A DNA stretch of 64,000 nucleotides from assembly GCA_046328475.1 (NCBI GenBank), contig JAXLWN010000033.1:10607-74606 (forward strand). Reading direction: 5' to 3'. The translations under genes and the position numbers were made by a program. Positions within the stretch are counted from its first letter, which is position 1; the number at the start of each line of letters is the position of its first letter. Shown piece by piece: positions 56,543 to 64,000 of this stretch. The DNA comes from CADCWN01 sp046328475. GTDB lineage: Bacteria > Chloroflexota > Chloroflexia > Thermomicrobiales > CADCWN01. The notes beneath the pieces are model-generated. The model had not been told where the DNA came from and did not search any database. It saw only the letters and a list, made by a program, of their open reading frames with translations.

Positions 56543-57394
56543 TCACCGATCATAATTCCCCGGCCTTCCCGCCGCGAGGCCGAGCGCCTGGGGGGTGAGT
56601 TCGCGGTCCTGGGGGAAGAAGTTGGCGCGGTTGAGCCAGGCGCGCTCGTCGGTGCGGATGGCGAGGATGTGGGTCAGCGCCTCCTCGGGGTCGGGCAGCG
56701 GCAAGCGCGGGCGCAGGCAGAGGCCGCCGATTGGGCGGTCATTCTCCAGCACCAGGATGCGCGCACCGGAGGGGGTCGTGCGGAGCGGTACCTGATAGGT
56801 GCGGTTCGGGTAGATCAGGCTGCGAACCGGCAGGAAGCCGTCGCGCCGCAGCTGCTTGTAGGCGGCGTAGCCGAGCATCCGGCGCGTCAGGCGCGACGCG
56901 CGCAGTTGCGCCAGCCACGCCTCGCGCCGCCCCTTGACCAGATCCCAGGCCGCGCTCTCGGCCAAACGGCGCGCTCGCTGCGCCGCAAACACGACCGCGA
57001 CCGCCGCGACGATGGTGCCGATCCCCGCCACCCACAGGGGCCGGACGGTGAGCGCAACCGCCGCGAGCACCGTGCCGAGGCAAAGCGCCCCGAGCGCACC
57101 AAAATAGCGCCGCTGCCCGCGCCGCAACCGCTGGAAATGCCGCCGGTCCCACACCGCCAGCGCCACGCACCCCAGTCCCAGCAGCACTCCGGCCACCAGC
57201 GCCGCGAGCCACGCCCAGCCCGCGCGGTCGCCGCCGACCAGCAGCGCCAGCACCAACCCCTCGATGAAGCCCGCACAGGTCAGCCCCGCCAGCGCGCCAG
57301 CCGCCTGCGAGCCGAGCAGCGCATCGGCCGTCAGCGCCGCCTGGGCGGTGAGCAACCAACCGGGTCGGGGGAGCATCGCGCGTCGCTGTTCCAT
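56543..57394 (-). CDS. Membrane protein of unknown function
   Basis: 283 residues. Four or five membrane helices in the first 140 residues (AGFIEGLVLALLVGG, LAALVAGVLLGLGCVALAV, ALGALCLGTVLAAVALTV, IGTIVAAVAVVFAAQ), then a soluble part with RMLGYAAYKQLRRDGFLPVR and LTHILAIRTDERAWLNRANF. I do not recognise the family. ATG 57394; no strong ribosome site. Confidence 0.65.
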   Translation of the reverse strand: MEQRRAMLPRPGWLLTAQAALTADALLGSQAAGALAGLTCAGFIEGLVLALLVGGDRAGWAWLAALVAGVLLGLGCVALAVWDRRHFQRLRRGQRRYFGALGALCLGTVLAAVALTVRPLWVAGIGTIVAAVAVVFAAQRARRLAESAAWDLVKGRREAWLAQLRASRLTRRMLGYAAYKQLRRDGFLPVRSLIYPNRTYQVPLRTTPSGARILVLENDRPIGGLCLRPRLPLPDPEEALTHILAIRTDERAWLNRANFFPQDRELTPQALGLAAGRPGNYDR

Positions 57395-57458
57395 GTTTCA
57401 CCTGTGTGCTGTGGATCGTGGAGCGTAGAACGGAGAGCGAAGGACGAAGGATCGATCA

Positions 57459-57488
57459 CGCCCTACGCCCCACGCTCCGCGCCCTACG
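57459..57488. repeat. Heptamer array (CGCCCTA/CGCCCCA)
   Basis: Four 7-bp units between the acyl-CoA dehydrogenase stop and the membrane protein start; the right end overlaps the stop. A loose inverse lies at 57415-57430. Confidence 0.65.
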
Positions 57489-58686
57489 ACCGCCCCGGCA
57501 GCCCTCCCGCCGCCTCGACATCGTAGCCCCAGTCGAGCAGGCCGTCGTCCAGGGCGCGGGAGATGATCAGGCGGTGGATCTCGCTGGTGCCCTCGACGAG
57601 CATCAGTTGGCGGGCGTCGCGGTAGTAGCGTTCGGCGGCGTAATCCTTCAGGTAGCCGAAGCCACCGAGGACCTGCACGCAGCGGTCGGCGGCGCGCACC
57701 GCCGTCTCGCTCGCCTTCGCCTTCGCCATCGAGAGGAAGTGGGCCGTCTCGCGCCCCTCGTGGCCCTGGTCCACCAGCCAGGCCGCGCGATGGGTCAGCA
57801 GCCGCGCCGCCTCGATCTCCATCGCCAGTTCGGCGAGGTCGAAGGCGATCGCCTGGTGCGCGATCAGCGGCTGGCCGAAGGTGCGCCGCTGCTGCGCGTA
57901 GGCCAGCGCATACTGTGTCGCGCCCGCCGCCAGCCCGACCGACCGCGCCGCGACCAGCGGGCGGACCACGTTCAGCGTCCGCAGCACCACGCCGAACATG
58001 CCCTGCTCGGTCCCGAGCAGCGCCGAGGCTGGGACGCGACACCCTTCCAGCGCGATCTCCACGACCGGCACGTTTAGCACGCCCATCTTCGGCAGTTCGC
58101 GCACGATGCGGAAACCGGGATTCGGCAGATCGACCAGGAAGATGCCGACCCCCGCCGCCCCGCGCTCGGGCGCGGTCTTGGCGACGACGACCGCGTAATC
58201 GGCAACCGTCGCGCCCCCGGCCCAGATTTTCGTGCCGGTGATGAGGTAATCGCCGCCGTCGCGCGTCGCGGTCGTGGCGATGCTGGCGGCATCGGAGCCA
58301 GCCTCCGGTTCGGTGAGCGCGAAGCAGCCGCGCAGGGTGCCGGTGGCGACGCCGCGCACGTAGCGCTGCTTCTGCTCCTCACTCCCGGCCATCGTGATGC
58401 TGGCGGTGATCAGCCGGGTCAGTAGCAGGAGCAAGCCCGCACCGCTGTCGTACTTGGCGACCTCCTCGACCGCCAGCGCCAGCCCGAGGGTGCCCGCGCC
58501 ACCGCCGCCATACTCGCGCGGCAATGCCAACCCCAGCAGGCCCGCCTCGCGAAAGGCCATCATGTAATCTTCGGGATATGTCCCCTCGCGGTCGGACGCC
58601 GCCGCGCGCGGCGCGATCACCTCGCGCGCCACCCGCGCCGCCGTCTCCTTGATGCGCTGCTGTTCGGGAGAGAGGGTGAAGTCCAT
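57484..58686 (-). CDS. Acyl-CoA dehydrogenase
   Basis: 400 residues, family length. FAD enzyme making trans-2-enoyl-CoA. Seen: FTLSPEQQRIKETAARVARE, the FAD/substrate stretch CFALTEPEAGSDAASIATTA, RTFGQPLIAHQAIAFDLAEL, QVLGGFGYLKDYAAERYYRD and the catalytic-base region LVEGTSEIHRLIISR. This ending is typical of short-chain/isovaleryl types, but chain length is not certain. It starts 170 bp from the divergent APH-type gene. Confidence 0.92.
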   Translation of the reverse strand: MDFTLSPEQQRIKETAARVAREVIAPRAAASDREGTYPEDYMMAFREAGLLGLALPREYGGGGAGTLGLALAVEEVAKYDSGAGLLLLLTRLITASITMAGSEEQKQRYVRGVATGTLRGCFALTEPEAGSDAASIATTATRDGGDYLITGTKIWAGGATVADYAVVVAKTAPERGAAGVGIFLVDLPNPGFRIVRELPKMGVLNVPVVEIALEGCRVPASALLGTEQGMFGVVLRTLNVVRPLVAARSVGLAAGATQYALAYAQQRRTFGQPLIAHQAIAFDLAELAMEIEAARLLTHRAAWLVDQGHEGRETAHFLSMAKAKASETAVRAADRCVQVLGGFGYLKDYAAERYYRDARQLMLVEGTSEIHRLIISRALDDGLLDWGYDVEAAGGLPGRS

Positions 58687-58760
58687 CGGCCGCTCCGTCC
58701 GCTGGCCCGCTGGGTGGCGAGTGCTGGCATTGTACCAGCCCGGACATCGCGGCAACAGCA

Positions 58761-58790
58761 TTGGGCAACGGGAGGGAAGCTGCCTATACT
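58761..58790 (+). promoter_or_regulatory. Probable sigma-70 promoter of the APH-type gene
   Basis: TTGGGC at 58761-58766 and TATACT at 58785-58790 with an 18-bp spacer, 67 bp before the ATG. Confidence 0.45.
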
Positions 58791-58856
58791 GAGTACCTTC
58801 CCTATCAACGATGATGCCAGCTGCGGTCCACGACAGAATCAATAGCAGGAGGGACG

Positions 58857-60023
58857 ATGCTGGGCGCGGGCATTCCCACCACTCCAGCCGAGATCACCCC
58901 GGAATGGCTAACCGCCGCGCTGCGGGCAAATCGTCCGAATCTGCGCGCTCGTGTGCTCGCGGTCGAGTGGCAAACCATCGGCGAGGAGCGCGGCTTTACC
59001 GGGGTCGTCGCCCGCCTCACCCCCAGGTACGAGGAGGAAGTGACCGATGGGAACGCACCGTCTTCATTGATTGCGAAGTTCCCATTAGTCGAACGCAACC
59101 ACCAATCGGCCTATCGCGCGACAAAAGGGCAAGCGCTCGACGCACGCCGAGCCTACTACGCCCGCTGTGCAGGGGAGGTGCGGTTCTACCGCGAGATTGC
59201 GCCGCACGACGCATTGCCGACCCCGCGCTGCTACTTCGCGGGCGCGGATGAAACGGCGCGGTCGATACTCATGCTGCTCGAAGATCTCCACACAGCGCGC
59301 GGGGGCGATGTCCTGGCCGGGTGCTCGCCGGCCGAGGCGGCGTCCGTCCTCGCTCCACTGGCCGGCTTCCACGCCCGTTGGTGGCACACAAGGGAATTTC
59401 CGCCCTTTGCCTGGCTACCGCGCTGGAGCGACAGCAACACCGCACGACAAGAGCGCTACGCTAAGCAAATGCCGTCTTTCCTGGCACGATTTGGCGCTCA
59501 GTTACCAGGCGAAATCGGCGACATCGTTGAGCGTTTGGCTCCAACATATGGTGCGGTACTGGCCGCCCTCGACACCGCCCCGACGACGATTATTCACGCC
59601 GATTTACACCTCGACAACATCCTCTTCACCGAAGCTGGTAGCGCGACCGCAGCATTGCTGATCGACTGGCAGAGCGTCTGTATCGGCCCGGCGGCACTCG
59701 ATTTTTCTCTCTTTACCGTTGGTTCACTCAGTCCAGAAGAGCGCAGCATCGCAGGAGAATCCTTACTTCTCCGCTATCACGCTACGCTGGTGGCAAACGA
59801 TGTCCACGACTATCCGTTGGATGCCTTCCGCAACGATTGTCGCCTGGCACTCCTCCAGCAACTCGCCGGAACCGTCAATTGGCTCGGGAGCGTCGATCTC
59901 AACACTCTGGCAGGCAGGGAACGACAGATCGTCGACGCTACCCTGGGCGATGGCCGTTTGATCGCCGCACTCCGCGACGATGACGCAGCCGGTCTCTTGC
60001 GGGACATAGCAAAAGGCCGGTAG
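58857..60023 (+). CDS. APH-type phosphotransferase
   Basis: 388 residues; ATG follows AGCAGGAGG. Kinase-like fold: catalytic loop TTIIHADLHLDNILF at about 242-256, metal-binding Asp in ALLIDWQSVCIGPAALDFS, an N-lobe with SSLIAKFPLVERNHQ and a hinge ILMLLEDLHTA. It is of the broad aminoglycoside/ecdysteroid/choline kinase group, so a drug target cannot be assumed. Codon use is less GC-biased than its neighbours. Confidence 0.85.
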   Translation: MLGAGIPTTPAEITPEWLTAALRANRPNLRARVLAVEWQTIGEERGFTGVVARLTPRYEEEVTDGNAPSSLIAKFPLVERNHQSAYRATKGQALDARRAYYARCAGEVRFYREIAPHDALPTPRCYFAGADETARSILMLLEDLHTARGGDVLAGCSPAEAASVLAPLAGFHARWWHTREFPPFAWLPRWSDSNTARQERYAKQMPSFLARFGAQLPGEIGDIVERLAPTYGAVLAALDTAPTTIIHADLHLDNILFTEAGSATAALLIDWQSVCIGPAALDFSLFTVGSLSPEERSIAGESLLLRYHATLVANDVHDYPLDAFRNDCRLALLQQLAGTVNWLGSVDLNTLAGRERQIVDATLGDGRLIAALRDDDAAGLLRDIAKGR

Positions 60024-60053
60024 CAGACGCCCCGCGCGCCCACTCCCGGCCCT

Positions 60054-60115
60054 CTCGTTACTCGTTACTCGCTACTCGTTACTCGTCCACTCACGACTCA
60101 CGACTCACGACTCAG
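60054..60115. repeat. Heptamer arrays (ACTCGTT and ACTCACG)
   Basis: About five TACTCGT/ACTCGTT units followed by three to four ACTCACG units, filling the space between two convergent genes. Confidence 0.9.
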
Positions 60116-60121
60116 CCCTCG

Positions 60122-60778
60122 TCACGCCACCTGCATCCGCATCCTCGGCGTCAGCAGCGCCGCCTGCTGCGTGCGGGCGCGCTCGACCACCTGTTGCAGC
60201 ATGGCACGGGCGCGGAAGAGGCGCATTCGAACGGTCGAGACTGGCTCGTCCAGCACATCGGCGATCTCGGCGTAGGTGAGATCCTGGAAGTAGCGCAGCG
60301 ACAGGACGGTGCGGTACTGCGGCGGCAGCGCATCGAGCCAGCGCTGCACCTCGTCGCGCGAATCGGCCACCAGCGCCACTTCCTCCGGGCCATCCACCTG
60401 GCTGATGAAACGGTCGCTCTCGGTCACCTTGCCCAGCGCCACGGTCTGCACGCGGCGACGACGGGCGCGCATCGTGTCGATGCACCAGTGGGAGCAGATC
60501 GCCGAGAGCCAGGCACCGAAGCGGCCATCGGGCTCGTAGGTGGTGAGGCGGGTGTAGGCGCGGACGAAGGTCTCCTGCGCGGCGTCCTCGGCGTCGTTCG
60601 GGTTGCCGAGCAGGCGATAGGCCAGGTTGTAGACCTGCCGCTTGTAGCGCTCGACCAGCGTCGCGAACGCTTCCTGGTCGCCCACCCGCACTCGCGCGAT
60701 CAGCTCATCATCGGCCGTCATCGTCCCAGGCTGCGCAGCGTAGTTCGCGGTCACTGTCGCGGTCATCGTCGCTACCAT
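60122..60778 (-). CDS. ECF-type RNA polymerase sigma factor
   Basis: 218 residues; ATG at 60778 follows GAGGAGG. Region 2: YKRQVYNLAYRLLGNPNDAE and DAAQETFVRAYTRL; region 4: LPPQYRTVLSLRYFQDLTYA then EIADVLDEPVSTVRMRLFRARAM. This is the SigW/RpoE-like group, which redirects RNA polymerase to stress or envelope promoters. No anti-sigma gene is next to it, which is unusual; the only zf-HC2 protein in the window is 58 kb away. A CRP-like palindrome lies upstream. Confidence 0.92.
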   Translation of the reverse strand: MVATMTATVTANYAAQPGTMTADDELIARVRVGDQEAFATLVERYKRQVYNLAYRLLGNPNDAEDAAQETFVRAYTRLTTYEPDGRFGAWLSAICSHWCIDTMRARRRRVQTVALGKVTESDRFISQVDGPEEVALVADSRDEVQRWLDALPPQYRTVLSLRYFQDLTYAEIADVLDEPVSTVRMRLFRARAMLQQVVERARTQQAALLTPRMRMQVA

Positions 60779-60918
60779 ATCCTGCCTCCTCGTCCCGCGT
60801 CGCGCGCCCTGGGCGCTCGCCGGTTTGTCTTTCGTTCGTCGGTGGGTCGTGCCCTTGACCTGTATCCAGCATAGGCCCCAGCCCCCTCTCCTCGATATGC
60901 GGGCGATCACGGCGCGGG

Positions 60919-60934
60919 TGTGATCGCGATCACA
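60919..60934. promoter_or_regulatory. CRP/FNR-type palindromic operator candidate
   Basis: TGTGATCGCGATCACA, a perfect 16-bp palindrome matching TGTGA-N6-TCACA. It lies 141 bp before the sigma factor start and 107 bp before the divergent gene, so it could control both. Confidence 0.5.
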
Positions 60935-61040
60935 GGTTAGAGATTTGTCACGGATCCATCCCCCGCAGCGGCGGGGAGGGGTCAATCCCACGCGCAGGTG
61001 CTACACTTTGTCGCGTACGAACGCGCAAGTCGGGGGAACT

Positions 61041-61589
61041 ATGGCCGACACGTTGACAGCAAGCCTGCTGCGAGCGGCGCTCCGGGCAACCGGCGACGAT
61101 ATCGGGTGCCACTTCCGGCTGCGGGCCGAGGTGGGGCTCGGCGTGGAGATCCTGGCCGAGTTGGGGCTGGTGCGGCCGATCCGCCAGCGCATCCCCGACT
61201 GCACCGAGCACGCCTGCCCGCTGCGCGAGGACTGCCGCCACGCGATCGTCTTTGCAGAGGCCCGCGCCGGGCGGAGCGGCAAGAAATATCGCCTCGCGCC
61301 GCTCGGCGAACGCGCGCTGACCGACGACCACATCCTGGCGCAGGTGGCGAACGCCGCGCGCGACGGGGCGCTGGCCCGCCGCGTCCTTGCCGCGCTTGCC
61401 GACGGTCCGCGCTCGATCTTCGTCCTCAACACCGCGCTGCTCGACCAGAGCCTCGCCGCCCTGACACGCGACGGCGACTTCGGTGACGCCGCGTTCGATC
61501 GCGGCGATCTCGCCGCCACCCTCGCCCTGCTCGCCAACCTCGGCGTGATCGACTACGACGGCGCGACCGTCGCCCTCCCGCGCGTATAA
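61041..61589 (+). CDS. Hypothetical protein with a Cys cluster
   Basis: 182 residues. Mostly helical, with C-x4-C-x5-C in CTEHACPLREDCRHA and a preceding Cys in DIGCHFRLRAE, so a metal or Fe-S site is possible. The C-terminal half repeats ALADGPRSIFVLNTALLDQS-type helices. ATG at 61041 follows GGGGGAAC. Divergent from the sigma factor gene with a shared palindrome. Not recognised. Confidence 0.65.
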   Translation: MADTLTASLLRAALRATGDDIGCHFRLRAEVGLGVEILAELGLVRPIRQRIPDCTEHACPLREDCRHAIVFAEARAGRSGKKYRLAPLGERALTDDHILAQVANAARDGALARRVLAALADGPRSIFVLNTALLDQSLAALTRDGDFGDAAFDRGDLAATLALLANLGVIDYDGATVALPRV

Positions 61590-61633
61590 TCGGCCCGGGA
61601 CTTCCCCACACGGATCGGTGAGGATCGAGCCGG

Positions 61634-62593
61634 GTGTCAGGTCAGGGCCGAACCATGCAACGCCGCTCTCTCCTGCTCATCTCCCCCCGCGAATTGCGCT
61701 GGGTGGAAGAAACGCTCCCGCCCCCCGGCCCAGGCGAAATCCTGGTCGCCACGCGCACCGGCGCGATCAGCCTCGGCACCGAGTTGCCGCACTTCCGGGG
61801 CGACTCGCGCGGCAGCCGCCCGGATACCTACCCGCGCATGACCGGCTACGAGAACGTCAGCATCGTGCGGGCGTGCGGCGCGGGGGTGGACCAATTACGC
61901 CCAGGCGACCGCATCGTCTGCACCTACGGGCACCGCACGCACGCGGTCATCCCCGCGCACCGGGCGGTAGCGGTCCCCGAAGACCTCGGCGACGACCTCG
62001 CCATTCTGAATATCCTCGGCGGCGATGTCGCCACCGGCATCGCGAGGCTCGGGACGCCACCACCTTCGTCAGTCCTCGTGACGGGTGCGGGGACGATCGG
62101 GCTGCTGGTGGTTTTCGTGCTGAAGGCGCTCGGTGTGCCGGAGGTGGACGTGGTCGAACCGGAGGCGGCGCGGTGCGACCTGGCGCTGGCGCTCGGCGCA
62201 CGTCGCGCGTTGGCACCGGACGAGGTTGGCCCGCCCGCCGAACGCTACGACGCCGGGGTGGAATGCTCCAGCCGCGCGGCGGCCTGCACCCTGCTGCAAC
62301 AGCAGTTGCGCCACGGCGGGCGCATCGTCGTCGTGGCCGACGGCAACCTCGAACCGCTCGTCCTCGACTCCGCATTCCACGAGCGCGAGTTGACCATCTG
62401 CGGCACCAGCGATTGCCCCGACTACCACGCCCACGCGCGCTGGTACTTCGCGCACGTCGCGCCCTACGCCGCGATCTTGCACCGCTTCTTTGACCTGCAC
62501 ATCGCCGCCGCAGACCTCCCGGCCACCTTCGTCCGCCTCGCGGATGGTGCGGCGCAGGCAATCAAAGTGCTTGTACACTACGACGAACGGTGA
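61634..62593 (+). CDS. MDR-superfamily (zinc-type alcohol dehydrogenase-like) protein
   Basis: 319 residues. The GroES-like half has PPPGPGEILVATRTGAISLG, MTGYENVSIVRACGAGVD and GDRIVCTYGHRTHAV. The Rossmann half has SVLVTGAGTIGLLVVFVLKA for NAD(P). The usual catalytic-zinc Cys and His near the N-terminus are not in their expected places, so it may be zinc-free, as in the threonine-dehydrogenase-like outliers. The GTG at 61634 follows GAGGA at good spacing; ATG at 61655 is the alternative. Confidence 0.75.
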   Translation: MSGQGRTMQRRSLLLISPRELRWVEETLPPPGPGEILVATRTGAISLGTELPHFRGDSRGSRPDTYPRMTGYENVSIVRACGAGVDQLRPGDRIVCTYGHRTHAVIPAHRAVAVPEDLGDDLAILNILGGDVATGIARLGTPPPSSVLVTGAGTIGLLVVFVLKALGVPEVDVVEPEAARCDLALALGARRALAPDEVGPPAERYDAGVECSSRAAACTLLQQQLRHGGRIVVVADGNLEPLVLDSAFHERELTICGTSDCPDYHAHARWYFAHVAPYAAILHRFFDLHIAAADLPATFVRLADGAAQAIKVLVHYDER

Positions 62594-62655
62594 CGCGCGG
62601 GGCACGCGTCGCGACGCGCCCTGCGCCGTGTGGCGACCGTGAGCCAGGGAGACCA

Positions 62656-62675
62656 GGGCGGTTCGTGAACCGCCC
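62656..62675. repeat. REP-like palindrome, copy 2
   Basis: GGGCGGTTC-GT-GAACCGCCC followed by CCTACG, related to 12477-12497. It lies directly before the tRNA fragment. Confidence 0.7.
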
Positions 62676-62724
62676 CTACGATGTGGCGTGTGTCCTGTTG
62701 TGCCGTTGCGGCGTTTACGTCTGT

Positions 62725-62752
62725 GTGGGTTCGACTCCCACCGTCGGCACCA
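62725..62752 (+). pseudogene. tRNA 3' fragment (T-arm, acceptor strand, CCA)
   Basis: A perfect T-arm (GTGGG-TTCGACT-CCCAC, 62725-62741) is followed by a 7-base acceptor strand CGTCGGC, discriminator A and CCA. The sequence before it (GTGCCGTTGCGGCGTTTACG) could be a leucine-type variable arm. No matching 5' half (GCCGACG or a G-U variant) occurs at the right distance upstream, so this is a 3' remnant, probably of tRNA-Leu. Confidence 0.55.
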
Positions 62753-62777
62753 TGGATGTGATAGAGAAAGGGCAACG

Positions 62778-63707
62778 ATGCGAATTTTGGTCACCGGCGG
62801 GGCGGGCTTCATCGGCTCGCATCTCGTGGACGCGTTCATCGCCGCCGGGCACGAGGCGATCGTGATCGACAATCTGGCGACCGGGGTGCGCGAGAACCTG
62901 AACCCGCAGGCGCGCTTCTATGAGGCCGACATCCGCGATGCGGAGGCGGTCGGGCAACTCTTCGCGGCGGAGAAGCCGGAGGTGCTGGTCCACCAGGCGG
63001 CGCAATTGGATGTCCGCCGCTCGGTCGCCGACCCGGCCTACGACGCCGACGTGAACATCATCGGGACCCTGCGGCTGCTCCAGGCGGGGGTCGAGAACGG
63101 GCTGAAGAAGGTGATGTTCGCCTCCAGCGGCGGCGCGATTTACGGCGATACCGAGTTGATGCCGACCCCGGAGACGCTCTCACCCGCTCCGATCTCCCCC
63201 TACGGCGTCGCGAAGCTGACTATCGAGCACTACCTCCACTATTTCCACGTCATCCAGGGGCTGCCCTACGTCGCGCTGCGCTACGCGAACATCTATGGCC
63301 CCCGCCAGAATCCGCACGGCGAGGCCGGGGTGATCGCGATCTTTGCCGAGCGGCTGCTGCGCGGCCAGCAGGCGGTCGTCTTCGGCGATGGCGAGAACAC
63401 CCGAGACTATGTCTATGTTGGGGACGTGGTGCGCGCGAACCTCGCGGCGCTCGCCTCCGACCGCGTCGGGGCCTACAACGTCGGCACCGGCGTCGAGACG
63501 ACGGTCAACGACCTCTTCGACCGCCTCAACGAGCTGACCGAGGCGCACGCCACCCGCCAGCACGCCGCCGCCAAGGTGGGCGAGCAGCGCCGCAGTTGCC
63601 TCAGCGCCGCCCTGGCCGAGCAGGAACTCGGCTGGCAACCGCAGGTGCCCCTGGAGGACGGGCTGCGGCAGACGGTCGAGTTCTTCATGGAGAAGGTGCG
63701 GAGTTAG
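62778..63707 (+). CDS. NAD-dependent sugar epimerase (GalE-like)
   Basis: 309 residues; ATG at 62778 follows GAGAAAGGG. Extended SDR: VTGGAGFIGSHLVDAFI at 5-21 for NAD, the catalytic Ser in FASSGGAIYGD, and Tyr/Lys in SPYGVAKLTIEHYL. RYANIYGPRQNPHGEAGVIA and GDGENTRDYVYVGDV are typical of UDP-glucose 4-epimerase and related sugar-nucleotide enzymes. Exact sugar uncertain. It begins 26 bp after the tRNA fragment. Confidence 0.88.
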   Translation: MRILVTGGAGFIGSHLVDAFIAAGHEAIVIDNLATGVRENLNPQARFYEADIRDAEAVGQLFAAEKPEVLVHQAAQLDVRRSVADPAYDADVNIIGTLRLLQAGVENGLKKVMFASSGGAIYGDTELMPTPETLSPAPISPYGVAKLTIEHYLHYFHVIQGLPYVALRYANIYGPRQNPHGEAGVIAIFAERLLRGQQAVVFGDGENTRDYVYVGDVVRANLAALASDRVGAYNVGTGVETTVNDLFDRLNELTEAHATRQHAAAKVGEQRRSCLSAALAEQELGWQPQVPLEDGLRQTVEFFMEKVRS

Positions 63708-63708
63708 A

Positions 63709-63760
63709 CCCCACCCCGCCGCTGCGGCGGCGACCCTCCCCCTTGCGAGGGAGAGGGTGA
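63709..63760. repeat. Dispersed palindromic repeat, copy 2
   Basis: Nearly the same block as 9390-9442, including CCGCCGCTGCGGCGGCGACC and GGGAGAGGGTGAG, right after the epimerase stop. Confidence 0.75.
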
Positions 63761-63820
63761 GAGATCAGGGAATGCGGGTGGCTTTCTTGTGGGTAACTGA
63801 ACAGGGGCTAGGGGGTGATG

Positions 63821-63847
63821 GCGGCAGGGGTGGTAAGTCCCTGCCGC
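63821..63847. terminator. Hairpin between convergent genes
   Basis: GCGGCAGGG and its complement around a 9-base loop, between the epimerase gene and the YyaL-like gene. Confidence 0.5.
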
Positions 63848-63880
63848 TGGTGTTTGTGTGGGGTTGGGGGTGGTGGTGTG

Positions 63881-64000
63881 TCAGTCGCCGAGTTGGGTGG
63901 CGAGGTCGGTGGGGGTGGTGACGGGGCGCTGGCAGGCGTAGTTCTGGCAGACGTAGGCGGTGGCGCGACCGTCGATGAGGTTGCGGCTGCGGAGGAGGGC
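63881..64000 (-). CDS. YyaL-like thioredoxin-domain protein, 3' end
   Basis: Only the last 39 residues are in the window. ATAYVCQNYACQRPVTTPTDL followed by a short tail and stop resembles the conserved C-terminus of YyaL/SPATA20 proteins, which join a thioredoxin-like domain to a glycosidase-like barrel. Identification rests on this short motif. Confidence 0.55.
   Translation of the reverse strand, partial: ALLRSRNLIDGRATAYVCQNYACQRPVTTPTDLATQLGD

Overview
The window is GC-rich bacterial chromosome, most likely from a member of the Chloroflexota (Thermomicrobia-like). This is inferred from the gene families, not from a marker gene: three secreted proteins built on the 'NGGLAQFGFP ... YFERARxExHPEN' repeat, a double-domain KaiC/RAD55 ATPase with a CheY-like partner, an ATPase/TPR regulator, a fused biotin carboxylase/BCCP and a CcmC/CcmD pair. 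There is no rRNA gene, no complete tRNA, no CRISPR array, no IS element and no recognisable prophage.
Layout. 1-3.6 kb: 3' end of a MurG-like glycosyltransferase, then on the minus strand a zinc-ribbon/AAA/HTH regulator overlapping a zf-HC2 anti-sigma-like membrane protein. 4-9.3 kb (minus): radA, a Nudix gene, an acyl-CoA carboxylase alpha subunit and ccmD-ccmC. 9.4-12 kb: a broken methyltransferase, two small proteins and an SDR. 12.7-21 kb (plus): XRE-ATPase-TPR regulator, a protease/nuclease-like fusion, a YegD-type Hsp70 and an alpha/beta hydrolase. 21-30 kb: S9 peptidase, DUF998 protein, CPBP remnant, methyltransferase and two adjacent NGGLA-repeat proteins, one with Kelch repeats. 30-40 kb (minus): PEP carboxylase, nucleotidyltransferase, CheY-like plus KaiC-like pair, a decayed extracellular protein, an FAD oxidoreductase and serC. 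40-47 kb: two exporters, tandem AAA ATPases and a broken M20 amidohydrolase. 47-54 kb: secreted protein, cysS, cysE, FmdB zinc ribbon, a third NGGLA-repeat protein, DUF4149 and a lipoprotein. 54-64 kb: GNAT, Uma2, membrane protein, acyl-CoA dehydrogenase, APH-type kinase, ECF sigma factor, MDR-family protein, a tRNA 3' fragment, a GalE-like epimerase and the 3' end of a YyaL-like gene.
Two features stand out. First, most intergenic spaces carry short tandem arrays with a 7-bp (sometimes 8-bp) period. Each locus has a different unit, and the array is often followed by its own reverse complement so that the transcript would form a long hairpin; one such array lies in frame inside a regulator gene. 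Second, about a dozen genes, including the normally conserved radA, are broken by single-base frameshifts. Several fall in homopolymer runs, and there is a 29-T run inside a coding region. Part of this damage is probably sequencing or assembly error, so broken genes here should not be called pseudogenes without read support.
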